Assembly: GCA_900323505.1 (NCBI GenBank)
Contig: OOIN01000039.1
Location: 62,001 to 126,000, forward strand
Direction: 5' to 3'
DNA from: Ustilago trichophora
Taxonomy: Eukaryota; Basidiomycota; Ustilaginomycetes; Ustilaginales; Ustilaginaceae
Length of the DNA: 64,000 bases
The position numbers and the translations under genes were made by a program. Positions 1-11,500 of this stretch are shown piece by piece. The notes below the pieces were generated by a model. The model made no database searches. It was not told where the DNA came from and worked only from the letters and a program-made list of their open reading frames with translations. Each line of letters opens with the position of its first letter. Positions within the stretch are counted from its first letter, which is position 1.

Positions 1-657
1 CCGAAATTTCTCCAACCAACCCGCTGCTGCGTTTTATAGCATTTTGTCGCTTGCTCTCCACAAACCCTAACCTCTCTTGTCCTCTACTATACTGTACTAA
101 ACGGAAATGGTGCATCATCGACATACTTTTGCAAGAAGACAAACACTCAGCTCGAACGAATGAATCTGTCAAATCCACACCTTTCTCCACACATCCCCCC
201 CGCGCTTTGTCGATCCTCTCTCACTTGTGCACAAATCTAACCTCTCATCATAGGGTACACAGTATGCGCTCAGATCAAATCAACTTCACTTAACCCAATT
301 CATCCCTCTCTACTTCAAAGGTAAACAACACCTTCTCTCCATCTCCACCGTATCCAATTCAAAGCCTCCGTTTGTCCTAGACCTTGGAGCTCTCTCTCTC
401 TCTGCCCAAGTTTTTGCTCTGTCCATCGTACCATCGTACGCAGCATTTTCTTCACACGTCCAAAGAAATAATCCTCGCATTTGCGTTTGCGGTTTCGTTT
501 TCGAAGAACTGCATTGTATGCCGAAAAGTTGCACATGTTGAACAAACCAAACCCCACCTAACCCTGTTTTGAGGCTAAGTGGTCCGGCAGATCATCATCG
601 TGCAAGACAAGCGGAAAGCATGTTTTGAAAGTGTCTCTATCAATCATTGGTTCGGAT
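1..657. other. No gene recognised at left edge
   Basis: Only short, low-quality open frames are present. The right part must contain the 3' untranslated region of QCR9, whose stop codon is at 658-660 on the minus strand. I see no tRNA, repeat or conserved protein. Confidence 0.5.
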
Positions 658-1736
658 TTACTCCGAATCCTCGAGGTACTGTATATTGGAAATTGTAACC
701 AAGAGTTGAGAGTTTGGTCAGTATGCAGTGATGAAAGGGAGATGCAGAAGAAGTTGGATGTGACTTACCTTTCCTCGAATGTCCTTCCACTGCTTCTGTT
801 GGTGTTAAGCATGAGGTGGAACCAGAGGTGAGCAGATCGTTGTTAGTTGTCTGTCATAGGGAGCTCTGAAAAGAAAAAGTGTGTATGGTCCCATGTGTCG
901 AGGCGATACGGCTGATGGGCAAGTGAGCAGCATGGAAGCGGGCATCGACGTGGAGAGTCACAGGTGTTGCAGTTGATACGCAGTTGTGGATCGGATTGGC
1001 GGTGTGCTGGAACAGACGCGCTGCAGGTGCAAGACGCAGCTACTACCGCAATGTCGTGCTGGGCATTTGACGCTGAAGCAGCAAAAGAGTAGCAGCTTTG
1101 TGCTCGCTGCTGGTTGATATCGGTAGTTCCGAATTGCGTGGATTGTTGCGCTTCATGTCTCTCGGACCGATGTCAGCCCTGTGTGGGTACTGTATGGGTG
1201 TCCGCTATTGTCGATCTGATGCAGCTCTCCATACTTGCATGTAGCCGATCGCCTTATCGAAACACCAGATGTCAAAAGGACAAGGGAAAGAAGCGAAAAC
1301 TTACGCCCTTGTTATGCGCGTCCCACCATGCTGTGGTGGCAAGGTCGTAGCCGATGCCGAAAGCGAAGGCGCCGAAGAAGATGGATCCGACGCTGATGAC
1401 CAAAGAGAAATCGTTTTCCGCCCAAGCAAAACCGTGATGTGAGTAGGCGAACAAAGTGGTCAGCGAAAACAAGTCCCTATTCTGAGAGTGGAGGTTGCGG
1501 AAAGCGCAGTCAACATCCGATAGTGCAGCTGTCCAAACTTCCTCGGAACAGCAGTGGTATTCGATCCAATTCGTGTTCGATGTGTGTGTGGTTGATGCGA
1601 TGGAAAGGCTGCGTTGCGAGATGTGGTTTGGACTGATTGCTGGGTGACTGCTGATTGGAAGAGAGTGAAGAGAAAAGACTCACTAAACCGAGTTACGCTT
1701 GAAGACGGTGTTGTAGACAGACTTGGCCAGCGACAT
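658..1736 (-). CDS. QCR9: Cytochrome bc1 complex subunit 9 (QCR9), four exons
   Basis: Small single-pass subunit of mitochondrial complex III (ubiquinol-cytochrome c reductase) in the inner membrane. I reconstructed it by hand: exon 1 1736-1684, exon 2 1392-1305, exon 3 795-769, exon 4 678-658, with introns of 291, 509 and 90 bp. All introns are GT-AG and the reading frame closes at every junction. The 62-residue product has the family pattern: a short N-terminus ending in FKRNSV, one membrane helix containing GSIFFGAFAFGIGYD, then WWDAHNKG, the KQWKDIR stretch and an acidic end YLEDSE. It closely parallels yeast Qcr9 (FFKRNAV, then the helix, ENHNKG and LWKD), from memory of that family. Exons 3 and 4 are only 27 and 21 nt, so automatic gene finders could easily miss or truncate it. 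Identity is strong; the splice sites are inferred and not confirmed by transcripts. Confidence 0.88.
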
Positions 1737-2794
1737 TGTGTGCGAGTATGTGTGTGTGTGTGTGTGTGACTAGGGTTGATGAACGATGGTGGGGAGAAGG
1801 GTGATAACGTTGACGATGATATCCAAAATGTCGAAAACTGACACACACACACAGCGAGTCGAGTTCTTCTGGAGACAGAGAGAGAGAGCGATTTCAAATC
1901 AAAGCTCTCCCGGCACTTGCGCCCGGTAGAAGAAAACCCAAAAAAAGGTCGGGCTCAAGCGGATTGTGGGATTGTCTTCGGAGCCGATCGAGTTTGCGCT
2001 TTAATTGTCTACAAAAGAAGCGATCTTACAATGTGAATTTTCCTTTTTTTTCAATTTGACTCGCACGACAACGTGCACGTTGCACAGAGTAACAGGATAT
2101 GCAGGGTTCGAGCGAGAAAGAGAGAGTGTGTTGTTAAAAACAATCAGCCCCTGATTCTCGGCTCGAGGAGGCGGGCAGAAGCAGAAGAGGGGTATCGCGC
2201 AGCAAGAACACTCAACGCTGCTTGTCCTCGTCGTTGCTTTCATGGTGTTGGTAGCCAAAACACATCCACACTCCGATCCGTCAAATTAATACGTAACGTA
2301 CAGTATATCATCCACACTGTTTCTGTTGCCGGTAGAAGTTGGCATGTGGCCGCAACGTGTGCCGATTCACCATGCGATTCAACCCCTTTCTCCTCATACG
2401 CTTTCCAAGACATGACTTTTGCATCGCTCAACACAGTGGCATCACGCACGGATACTGTACGCCGATTCTTGGTAGACAGCCTTGTGACCCCTGAGCATCA
2501 TCACACACAAGGTGTCACCGGCTTTTTCTTTTTGAGCTTTTTTGGCTTTTGTTGGCTGCATGCATGCATCCGCATTTCTCCTTCTCTTCCACCACGTCCT
2601 CCTTCATATACCATACACCATACCCTCTCCTCTTCACTCGATCATCATCAACACTGGTCGCGTACAACTCATACCCGTGTCCAAACGTCGCGCCTCCCAT
2701 CCTCAATCTCCAACCCAACCTCATCATCACGGAATCATCTTGTATCCATCCCTTGCTCCAACACCCACTCGACCCCCTCCATCATCGATTCACC
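1737..2794. other. Divergent intergenic/promoter region
   Basis: This is the shared upstream region of QCR9 (minus) and the BAR-like gene (plus). It contains GT/CA and CT/AG microsatellite stretches near 1745-1770 and 1840-1890. No convincing coding sequence was seen. The frame of the plus gene is open back to 2549, but its upstream residues are low-complexity. Confidence 0.5.
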
Positions 2795-5700
2795 ATGAAG
2801 AAGATGCAGCGTTTCATGGGTGTCGGCGACTCCAAGCCCGCATCAGCCCCTCTTAGCACCAGCCCAGCCAACTCTTACCTCGCCTCCGCCATGTCTACCA
2901 ACCAATACGCTGCCCCTCCCACCCCAGCTGCCATATCGCCAAGCTACGACAACGTCGCTGCCAATCTGCTTCTGCCTCCCTCCCAGACTGCACAGCCTCA
3001 ACAGCCATCTCAACAACCACTGTACGGCTCTCGACAGGTCTCGCCTCAGTCTTCTCAGACCTTGCTCCATTCTGCGCGCGCCTCCCCGCAGCCCTACAGT
3101 CCATCTGCTCAACATCACTACTTTGACTTGCCAACAAGGGCAGTCTCGCCCATTGCAGGTGCCACTCCACCTCCCATCTCGCCCTTGGCACATCCTCTGC
3201 CCACTCCTTCCGCTTCCACCTCAGCCCTCAAGCCCGTATCGTCAGCCGATGTCAACCTCGTCGAACGCCCCGACCTGCACAAATCGCTCAAAGCGCTCGA
3301 GTCGCTCCTCGTCAATCTCGACGAGTATCGCGACCTCTCGGCTCGCCTGGCCAAAGTCGAAAAGAAGCTCGCAAAGAGCGCCTCGGAGCTCGAACGCACC
3401 AAAGTCGTTCAAGACACTCCCGCACAAACCCTTCAGATCACCTCCACCATGTTCGAAGCATTGGCCGAAGTATCCTCCAGACATGCCAAGCACGTCCAAA
3501 AGGAGTACGAAGCTGTCAACGATGCCTGCGCAAAGTACTTTAAGAAGGTCGCCAAAGAGGAGCGTGCACATGACGAACTCGTTCACAACCTCGACGCAAA
3601 GATCAAAAAAGCCAACGCCGCTCACGAGAAGAACGTCAAAAAAGCTACAGCCAACAAAGCACTCGAGTCGCACGACAAGTACATTGCCACCGTACAAGCC
3701 CTCACCAACGATATCAGCCGTGCAAAGAATGCACACGCCCTCTCCATGGCCGCCAAGAGCCATGTCTCTTCCCTCTTGGTCGCAAGCACCGTCGGTGGTT
3801 TGGCCGAGGTCGAGTTCAAGCGTCGTTGCGAATCCGTCCGTCGCGTTGGACCTCATGTGGGTCGTCTCAACGAGCTTCTCTGCTTCACTTCGTCCGAGTT
3901 CATGCCCGCGCTTCAGGCATCCGAGTTCGAGCAAGCCGAGCAGGGTCAGGCCGAGTATCTTGCCAGTCTAGCAGCTCAAGTCGAGGCACAGGTCGTCGCT
4001 CAGGCTCAGATCAATGCAAAGATCAACGAAGACACCCAAACCATTCTGCGCGCTCAAGAGATGGGTTGGCGTCCTCCTTCGCCTTTGGCACCACCCACCA
4101 CGACCTATGCCAATCTCGGCCGCAGCAGCAGCATCAATAGCAATGCTAGCAGAGTCACAGATGCAGCTGGGAGTAATCGCCCACCGCTCCAGTCAGCCAC
4201 TTCCAACAGCAACAACCTAGCAGCAACAGCAGCAGCAGCAGCAGCAGCAGCAAACGCTGTACCCACGTCAGCATCCCTCCAGCAGCCCGAGCGCGACAGT
4301 GCACGATCGCGATCCAACTCTTCGTCCAGAGTCGAGCCGCCTTCCACTGCAGCTGCATCGCTGTCTACGCCAATCGCAGCCGACAGCGATGCCGCCTCCA
4401 TCCATAGTGTAGCTACCGACAAGACTCCTCGTCCCACCGCCAACGCTGCTTCGCAACCACAGACATCGGCACTCGCGTCAAATGCTCTGCTCGGCGCGCC
4501 AAATGCCGGTTCGGTCGGCATGGGCAGCGTGCGACTCGATCGTGCGCCCACTGGATCGACGATGAAGTCGATGGCTGCGCAGCCTCTGACGTGGGAAGAC
4601 GCTCCCAACTCATCCTCCTCTTCGGCTGTCGGCGCTCCTACAGCCTGGTCTGGAAATGCAAGCAGCCGTGTCAGCAACGCACCCTCGATGCACGACCGTG
4701 ACCGTACCGATTCCTCTGCTCAAGAGGGCAGCGTCGTCGATAAGCTTGCTGTGCCTCGCGAGGTTTCCGACGCTGTTCCTCCCAGCTTGAGCGCGAGCAA
4801 CAGCGCTCAGGGGTCTGAAGATGGTAACCGCATTCCACGCACACCCGACGACAGCGAGTCGCTGCCGACCATGCAGGCTGAACGTAGCGCCAACGTCAAC
4901 GCCAAATCGCAGCAGCTCGCCTCGAAAGACGTCGGCATTCTCGACTACCGCAACGTTCAGCCTGCCAGCAGCGCCGCTGAGCTCGACCGTAACAAGGTTA
5001 GCGCATCTCCAAACATGCGACCCGCCCAGCGTGCACTCGAGCAGTATCGAGAGCAGACCACCAAAGCTACCACCTCGCCGACAACTACTCGATTCGACCG
5101 CGATACCCCCGCTGCCAATGGCTTTACCAATGCCGCATCCGGTCTCGACCGCTCCGACAGCATCTACAGCGCCACCAGCCAACAGAGTGGCACGGCTGAC
5201 CAGGCCGATGCCAATGCTCGCAAGATCAGCCTGTGGGAACGCGAGCGCGAGCGAATGAGGCAGCTCGAGCGAGAAGAGGAACTCTCGAGGACGCCCGTCT
5301 CTGCCACTACTGAGCTGAGCTACTCGCGTCCTCCCTCCGGCATATACTCGGGATCGACGAACTCTTCCTACACCAACAATGGTGGCTGGTCGCGTTCCAA
5401 GATGAGCGAAACTAGCAACAGCGATAAGGGTGCAGGCTCGCAATTGGGTCTCGGCTATCCACGTCCAGCTGGAGCTGATGCAAACGATCTCGATAGGTAT
5501 GCTCCCGCTGTCGGTAGCACGCGATTGTCGGCTACTGGTGTCACACGATCGTTGAGCACCGACACCACCGCGTCTGAACGCAGCTTTGTTGCTCGAATGA
5601 AGGCTCGTTACCAAGCCGAAAAGGATCTGGAGCGGGAACAGCGAGAGCTCAATGTGCTCGAAAAGGAACGTGCCGCGCGTAGGGCTACGATGGACCCCAA

Positions 5701-6418
5701 TCTTTCGCTTCCTTCGTTGGGCGGCGGTGGTCCTCGTGGTGGCCGTGTGCCTGAGATTGCATCACGGTATCAGATGTCTGGCGCCGCCACGTATGCCCAG
5801 GAAGTGAGCTCGGGCAGACGATACCACGACAGCCTTCCTGCTGGTGTTCATTCCAACGGCAACTCACGCATCAGCGCCATCTCTTCTGCGCCCTCGGCAG
5901 CTAGCGGCAAGGGCGGTGTCGATGAGTTTGGCGGTATCGTGAGGGACAGCCGACTCGCAGGCACGCTTCCCGCTGGTGGACCACGCGCCATGGAACCGCC
6001 TCACTCTGATGTCTGCGGATGCCACCAGTGCTCCGCACGTCACTACGGCAACGGCACCACCCGAGTCGACCACACCGCGCGCTCGGCGGGCAGAGGAGAC
6101 CCTAGAGAGTTCAACGTCCGCCGCACCTCTATGCCCGTCGCTCCACGTGAATCGTCGATGCAGCAGCAGTATAGCAAGCACCAGCATCAGCATCAGCAGC
6201 CTGCATACGCCTCTTCACCTCCACGAGCTTCTCCTCACGACTCGTATTCGCAGCAAGCCTATGCCTACCGCCAACAGCAACAGCAACAGCAACACTTGCA
6301 TGCGCCAAACGGTAGAGACGGCGCCATTCCTCGTCGAAGCTACGACGATGTTGGTTCGGGATCGGATGCGGGTTCGAGACGGGTTGTATTTGCACATGAG
6401 CCACAGACCATTCGCTGA
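2795..6418 (+). CDS. BAR/IMD-like coiled-coil protein with long disordered tail
   Basis: Predicted 1207-residue protein; I chose the ATG at 2795 because upstream in-frame sequence is low-complexity leader-like. Residues about 1-150 are Ser/Pro/Gln-rich. Residues about 152-420 form a helical, charged region (DLHKSLKALESLL, then RHAKHVQKEYEAVNDACAKYFKK, then repeated KAxKNAH-type heptads) that resembles fungal BAR/IMD-type membrane-curvature domains. The rest is disordered and Ser/Thr/Ala-rich, with two short highly charged helices (around residues 810-832 and 934-965), a Cys-containing element CGCHQCSARHYG near residues 1072-1085, and Gln/His runs near the C-terminus. An alanine/CAG run lies at 4229-4252. 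The likely role is a membrane-cortex scaffold (eisosome- or endocytosis-like), which is inference from the domain type. The gene is intron-less in this reading. Confidence 0.6.
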   Translation: MKKMQRFMGVGDSKPASAPLSTSPANSYLASAMSTNQYAAPPTPAAISPSYDNVAANLLLPPSQTAQPQQPSQQPLYGSRQVSPQSSQTLLHSARASPQPYSPSAQHHYFDLPTRAVSPIAGATPPPISPLAHPLPTPSASTSALKPVSSADVNLVERPDLHKSLKALESLLVNLDEYRDLSARLAKVEKKLAKSASELERTKVVQDTPAQTLQITSTMFEALAEVSSRHAKHVQKEYEAVNDACAKYFKKVAKEERAHDELVHNLDAKIKKANAAHEKNVKKATANKALESHDKYIATVQALTNDISRAKNAHALSMAAKSHVSSLLVASTVGGLAEVEFKRRCESVRRVGPHVGRLNELLCFTSSEFMPALQASEFEQAEQGQAEYLASLAAQVEAQVVAQAQINAKINEDTQTILRAQEMGWRPPSPLAPPTTTYANLGRSSSINSNASRVTDAAGSNRPPLQSATSNSNNLAATAAAAAAAANAVPTSASLQQPERDSARSRSNSSSRVEPPSTAAASLSTPIAADSDAASIHSVATDKTPRPTANAASQPQTSALASNALLGAPNAGSVGMGSVRLDRAPTGSTMKSMAAQPLTWEDAPNSSSSSAVGAPTAWSGNASSRVSNAPSMHDRDRTDSSAQEGSVVDKLAVPREVSDAVPPSLSASNSAQGSEDGNRIPRTPDDSESLPTMQAERSANVNAKSQQLASKDVGILDYRNVQPASSAAELDRNKVSASPNMRPAQRALEQYREQTTKATTSPTTTRFDRDTPAANGFTNAASGLDRSDSIYSATSQQSGTADQADANARKISLWERERERMRQLEREEELSRTPVSATTELSYSRPPSGIYSGSTNSSYTNNGGWSRSKMSETSNSDKGAGSQLGLGYPRPAGADANDLDRYAPAVGSTRLSATGVTRSLSTDTTASERSFVARMKARYQAEKDLEREQRELNVLEKERAARRATMDPNLSLPSLGGGGPRGGRVPEIASRYQMSGAATYAQEVSSGRRYHDSLPAGVHSNGNSRISAISSAPSAASGKGGVDEFGGIVRDSRLAGTLPAGGPRAMEPPHSDVCGCHQCSARHYGNGTTRVDHTARSAGRGDPREFNVRRTSMPVAPRESSMQQQYSKHQHQHQQPAYASSPPRASPHDSYSQQAYAYRQQQQQQQHLHAPNGRDGAIPRRSYDDVGSGSDAGSRRVVFAHEPQTIR

Positions 6419-6545
6419 GGAGCCATTTTGTCGCATTTTGAGAGGACTAGAAACGAGCAGGATCCAGGTATCGCAATTCCGAACTAGTTACAGGGTATAT
6501 ATATAATAACAAAGTTGTTTCTTCATCGCCATCTCCAAAAAAAAG

Positions 6546-8270
6546 TTAGTGCGACGACCAGTTAGGATCGTCCGTCTTGAACTTGTTCAAGAATGTTGCC
6601 TGGGTATAGCCATCCGCTGCATTGTACTGCGTCGTGTACAGCAGGACGTGGTTGCTACCTTGAACCATAAAGTTCCTCGCGTTGGTGGTTTGGGTATTTT
6701 GCTCGTTGAACAAACGGATCAATTCAGCGCTGAAGTCTTGGTAGCTGACACCTTGGTTGATCGGGATGGTGGTATCGTTACTCCAGCTCATACTTGCGAA
6801 TCTCGAGGTTGGGTTGGATTGGGCTAGACCTACGATGTAGCTGTCGAAGTTGGCATCGTTGCAGTTGGGACAGCGGGATTTGTTGGGTACTTGGATGTTT
6901 TGACTCTGATGGATGGTGATAGGTTTTGGAGTTTCGCCTGAGTCGGCTAGGAGGTCGATTCGGATTCCGAATGCATCTTGTGCGTTTTGGTACTGTAGGA
7001 TGGATCCGAAGGCTCCGGCGCTACTTCCGGCTATCCAGACCCGGGTTAGGTTAGGTAGCATCTCTCGCAGTTTGAGCATGTCCAACCGCCCATTGACGAA
7101 TCCTTTGTGATAGGTAGGGTGATCGGCGCCGGGATACTGAATGATGTTGTCGCCACCATGGAGATCGCCAGTGCAGTAGGGGATCCAGGCATAGTTGCTG
7201 GTTTGCCAAGGATTGTATTGGTTATCCCGGGCAAAGGGGAACCACCAGCGAAGATTCGATGGTTGGTTTTGTGAGAAAAACGAACCACGACTAAATCCAG
7301 ATTGCATGTTGTACGCTCGCTTTTCAACATAACACGTCTGATAGTCGTAACAGGAGCCTCCTTCTTGATAGCCGATTACAAGCTCGGTGGAATTGGCATG
7401 CAGATTCAGTGCAAACCCAGTCGAGCTTCCGTCCGAACACGTCGTTCCGGCAACGTCGATCCATTGCCATTGGTCGTAGGTTGAGGTGGGGGTTGACGAT
7501 GAAGATGTGGACGTGGTTGTAGCCGAGATGGACGAAGAAGCTTTTGAACTCGTTGTTGTTGTCGCTACGGTACTCTTCGTTGTCGTTGTCGTGGGCGGTA
7601 CCTTTCCACGATTCCTATAAAAAGTATAACTCGACTTTACCTCTCCTGGACCATTGAACATTCCCGTGGTATACTTTGCTTCGCTTTTCGGCAACGTGCT
7701 ACTGTACGCTGCACAGACTACGGTTCCTTCGGAGAAATCGATAAACTTGATCAGATGCGACATGGCACAGTTTGGTGTTTTTTCGCAAAACCGAACACAC
7801 GCATTCACATGATGCTGCGTAGTCCTCGATGCATCCTTTGAGATGGTCGTCCTGTTCAGATAACTCGGTGCACCATTCGTCGCAATCGCCAGACGATATC
7901 CATCCACCGCCCAGCTGTACGTGTAGCCCGCGGGCGCGACTAGGCCTGCAACGTAGCGTTTGCGCTTGGGTAGCTTTTTCAGTTTCCAAGTGCCAAGGCT
8001 GAGATTGGGGGAACCGGTGACGGAAGCGCCGCGAAAGGGCGCAGAAGAAGGTAGGTGCGAAAGTTTGGAAGAAGGTCGACCAAGAGGGATGAAGGCTTGA
8101 CCGAATTGGTCATCATTGGGATAGGTTGCCCCGTCAGAAACACCATCGCCAGCAGCGGGGACTTCGAGCCCGCCAGAGGGGATCCAGGCAGATCGCTCCA
8201 GGAAGGAAGGTATAGCCGTCACTCCAACTACCGCCAAAAAGGCTCCGGTTAACGTGGTGACTTTGACCAT
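6546..8270 (-). CDS. Secreted pectinacetylesterase-like protein with PAN-like module
   Basis: 574 residues. A signal peptide (MVKVTTLTGAFLAVVGVTAI) is followed by a probable propeptide ending at a Kex2-type site KRKR (residues 102-105). Residues 106-222 are a Cys-containing module (CVRFCEKTPNC, VVCAAY) resembling PAN/apple-like modules of fungal secreted proteins. A Ser/Thr-rich linker spans about 225-265. The C-terminal catalytic region (about 268-570) matches the pectinacetylesterase/Notum family: EGGSCYD, YCTGDLHGGDN, the nucleophile elbow GSSAG (Ser417), and candidate Asp499 and His541 (SNH). Family members are serine esterases that remove acetyl or acyl groups from glycans or glycoproteins outside the cell; the substrate cannot be told here. 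A plant cell-wall role is inferred from the family and the secreted setting. Confidence 0.75.
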   Translation of the reverse strand: MVKVTTLTGAFLAVVGVTAIPSFLERSAWIPSGGLEVPAAGDGVSDGATYPNDDQFGQAFIPLGRPSSKLSHLPSSAPFRGASVTGSPNLSLGTWKLKKLPKRKRYVAGLVAPAGYTYSWAVDGYRLAIATNGAPSYLNRTTISKDASRTTQHHVNACVRFCEKTPNCAMSHLIKFIDFSEGTVVCAAYSSTLPKSEAKYTTGMFNGPGEVKSSYTFYRNRGKVPPTTTTTKSTVATTTTSSKASSSISATTTSTSSSSTPTSTYDQWQWIDVAGTTCSDGSSTGFALNLHANSTELVIGYQEGGSCYDYQTCYVEKRAYNMQSGFSRGSFFSQNQPSNLRWWFPFARDNQYNPWQTSNYAWIPYCTGDLHGGDNIIQYPGADHPTYHKGFVNGRLDMLKLREMLPNLTRVWIAGSSAGAFGSILQYQNAQDAFGIRIDLLADSGETPKPITIHQSQNIQVPNKSRCPNCNDANFDSYIVGLAQSNPTSRFASMSWSNDTTIPINQGVSYQDFSAELIRLFNEQNTQTTNARNFMVQGSNHVLLYTTQYNAADGYTQATFLNKFKTDDPNWSSH

Positions 8271-8512
8271 CGTTTATCGTATCGTATCGTTCCGTACAGA
8301 GAGTGTGGATGGGTAGAGATGGGGAAGGGAGATGGGGTATGAGGGAAGGAATCTTACCACAAAGAGTTTGTTGAGGGTATATATGTTCGAATCTCTGCAC
8401 GCCAACCAGCGGCTCGGAGTATAACAGTCAGAGAAGTCGTGTAACGCCCAGCGTTGTTCGACGCCTCTACTGCGGGAAGGTATGCACACGGCGATGTGTT
8501 TTGCTGACAGAG

Positions 8513-8544
<32 letters not shown>

Positions 8545-11500
8545 GCGGTCGGAATGAAAGCCTGTCTTTGACAGCGGGTCGGAGTTGTTGTGTTTTGGGG
8601 GCTTTGGGGTGGTCACACGTTGTACTCTTCGGACCGTCTGGTCTGCCGAAAACGTTTGATGTTTTGAACACTTCCAGCAAAAGCTAGGCTGCACGATGGA
8701 TGCAAAGCAGATCTTTTCTGGCTTCGATCCGATGCATCTGCAACACCAGCGTAATCGCCACCAACGAAAGCTTAAAAATCTTGCTTGGACCAGCCAAGCA
8801 ACGCAAAGGTGGAACTGGATGTTTAGCAGAATCATGAGCTGATGCGGATCGGAGAAAGATACAGTATCTGCTTTGTATGCATGCTCTGTGTCTCTGCTGT
8901 ACTGGAGAAAGGGCAAAAGAGGGAAGAGGAAAAGAGATGATGAAAGTACACTGCTATCCGTCCGTCCTGTGGAGGTGTACCGAAAACCAGCGGTTTATAC
9001 AATGCAGTAGTTGCCTACGGACCAAATCGAAGCTTCCAAAAGCAGATTAGACTGCTTCTAGACCCGCCCGCCTTGACGCGGGAAAGGTACGTTGACGGGC
9101 AAGGGAAAGGGGACACAGATGTGTGGGTGGAAGAGAGAAAGAAGGACAAAAACACCAGACGATGTCAAGGCGGAGAGCGAAATCTTTTGACACCGAAGCA
9201 CTTCCGAAGCGCATACCTGTACTTTGCTTTGGCATTTCTTTTCTCGCTCTTTCCCTTTCCCTTTCTTTTCGTCCCGGTCTTGTTCGAGTCTCGTCGATGG
9301 TTGCAGTGGTACACGACAGCCACCTTGTCATCGAGAGGGAGCTATAGTACAGTAGTCTCAGGTCGGACCCTGAATTTTATCAGAGACACCTGTGTGAGAA
9401 CCGTTTTTTTTTTTTTTTTTTTTTTTTTTTGGTGTTGTGCGCGGTGTTTTCTTTTTTTTTCTTTTGTTCGGCCACTGTACAGTGTGGATCTCATCCTCCG
9501 ATAGCGTACTCATGCCATCTTGTGCGATCGGATCGTAACCCTAGTACATAACCATGATGATTCTCTAGGGCATTGATGGACATGCGAGCGTGGACCGATA
9601 CTTCAACACCTAACTGTGGCTGGTGGTTTTTTTTTTTGGCCAAAAGGGGCAAGTCTCACAAGGGAACCAAAAACATCATCCCTCTCTCTCGAAAAGCTTG
9701 GCAGGGACAGGTGAGTGACGAGTTGTGTTGTTTGGCAGTTTTTGACATCCTGGTTAAAGTAGAAGGTACAAATTTAAAATCTACGGTAGATTCTACTGTA
9801 CTTTGCTATTTTGAATACCAAAAATTAGATTTTCAAACGTCAACTAACGGCAAGACATGACCGAGCCATGCCGCTTTTTGATACAGCATCATGCCCCCCG
9901 TCATCGCCTCAAACATGGGTGGATGGCTTGGACGCTAGCCATGAGAGAGAAAGAATCTTTCTCTACATACGATGTACATGGTGTACGGGTTAGTCGCCGA
10001 GAGGTTAACTCTAAGGTGGATTTAGGTGTCATACCAATCAGATTTGCGATGGCGGTGGCAAAGGCACGCGCGGCGGGAAGGAGGAGGGAATCGAACCTAT
10101 AGGATAGGGACGGGAAGAGGATGGTGTACATCCCGAACTTCGATCGAAAGCCAGGTGCAGTGGATCGACCCGATTTTAGCTTTGAGAATGAATGCGACTT
10201 AAGCGGTCACTGATAGGCCCCGATTCGATGCATACTGAAGAGTTTTGAGGCCGGTTTTGATGGTTGTTGTTTTTGTTCTCTTTATTTTTTCTTTTCATTT
10301 TGGCGAGAGTTTTCCCTTGACCGATGATGAAATCCTTTCGTTTCCAACACAAGCTGATTCTCACCCCGATGGGGGCATATCGATGAAACCAGGACGAGAT
10401 CTCGATACATAAAAATGCATGGAAGTGTCAGCTGCTATGGCCTAACAGCAGCTGAAAAGTTGCTGTTCGTCCTCACCTTCACAGCCGTCTCACCAGCCGA
10501 GACGATGCCGAATATCAATGTCGAAGCCTTACCACAATGGACCGACAACCCCGACCGGCTGTAGGAGAGTTCGGACCACAGGAACCCGCTCTCCATATCC
10601 TCACACCATGATCACGCGGCCTTGTATGACAGATTGCGCGTTCGTTCGTTATCGCGGCCTGGTGCCATCTGTTTTCGTTCTCCGCGGGGCTCTCTCCTTT
10701 CTTTGCATCTCTGCAATCAAACCACACTCCGCACCGCCGGCCCCTCCCCAACACCTCACCCTTCCTCTTCCATTTCTCCCTTCACCATTGCGTCCCACAT
10801 ACACTCTTCGATCTGACCCTTCGACATCGCTCGACAAAACGAAGTAGGCGCTGACCTTCAGACCTTCAATGAATGCGGTGAGAGAAGTTGACTTTTACTC
10901 TAGCTTAGCCGATCGAGAAAAGCGTGCATAAGCGAACCGCACTAAAAAAAAAAAAAACAACAAAACAAAAAACCTATCCTGAGAGTCAGTCGTCTGCTCT
11001 GACCGACCGGCCAAAAAAAAAGTGAAAAAGGATGGCCGATGTCTGCAGCGGCACACAATGCTCCGTTCTACTCTTTGTCTGCACCATGTCGGAAAAGACT
11101 GCTCGTACTGCGATGGTAATCATGCCGATGGTTGATGTCGAACAAAGGAGCACCGTCTCGTCGCCGCCGGTGGTGGTGGTGATCTTGTAATCCGCCCAAT
11201 CAGCTTTGCTTCCTAGTTCCCCGCATTCTTACCCCCCCTTTCACGTCTGTTTATCTTTGCCTGTATGTGTGGATGTCATTCTTCGAAGGTGTCTCGCACC
11301 CATCCCTTGGCAAACGATCCAAGCCGAACGCTATACTGGACAGGACAGCTGGATCAGGGGCAAAGGATCAAAAATAAAGGATGCGTCACTCCACAGAGGA
11401 ACAGATCCAAGCTCTCGTGACTAGGCAAAGGACAACAAATGATGAGGGATAGGAGGAGCAAAGGTGTCTCAGATCTCGCTTAGCTTTGTTCGCTGGAAAG

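Noticed and set aside
59..80. Telomere-like string CAAACCCTAACCTC
   Set aside because: Only one partial unit, not repeated, far from any sequence end that could be a telomere.
4610..5614. 334-residue antisense ORF over the BAR-like gene
   Set aside because: Shadow frame; the plus strand has the long continuous protein with helical domain.
9985..10110. tRNA-like signal (GCCGAGAGGTTAACTC and a GAATCGAACC string)
   Set aside because: The D-arm-like and T-arm-like pieces are on opposite strands and the T stem does not pair.
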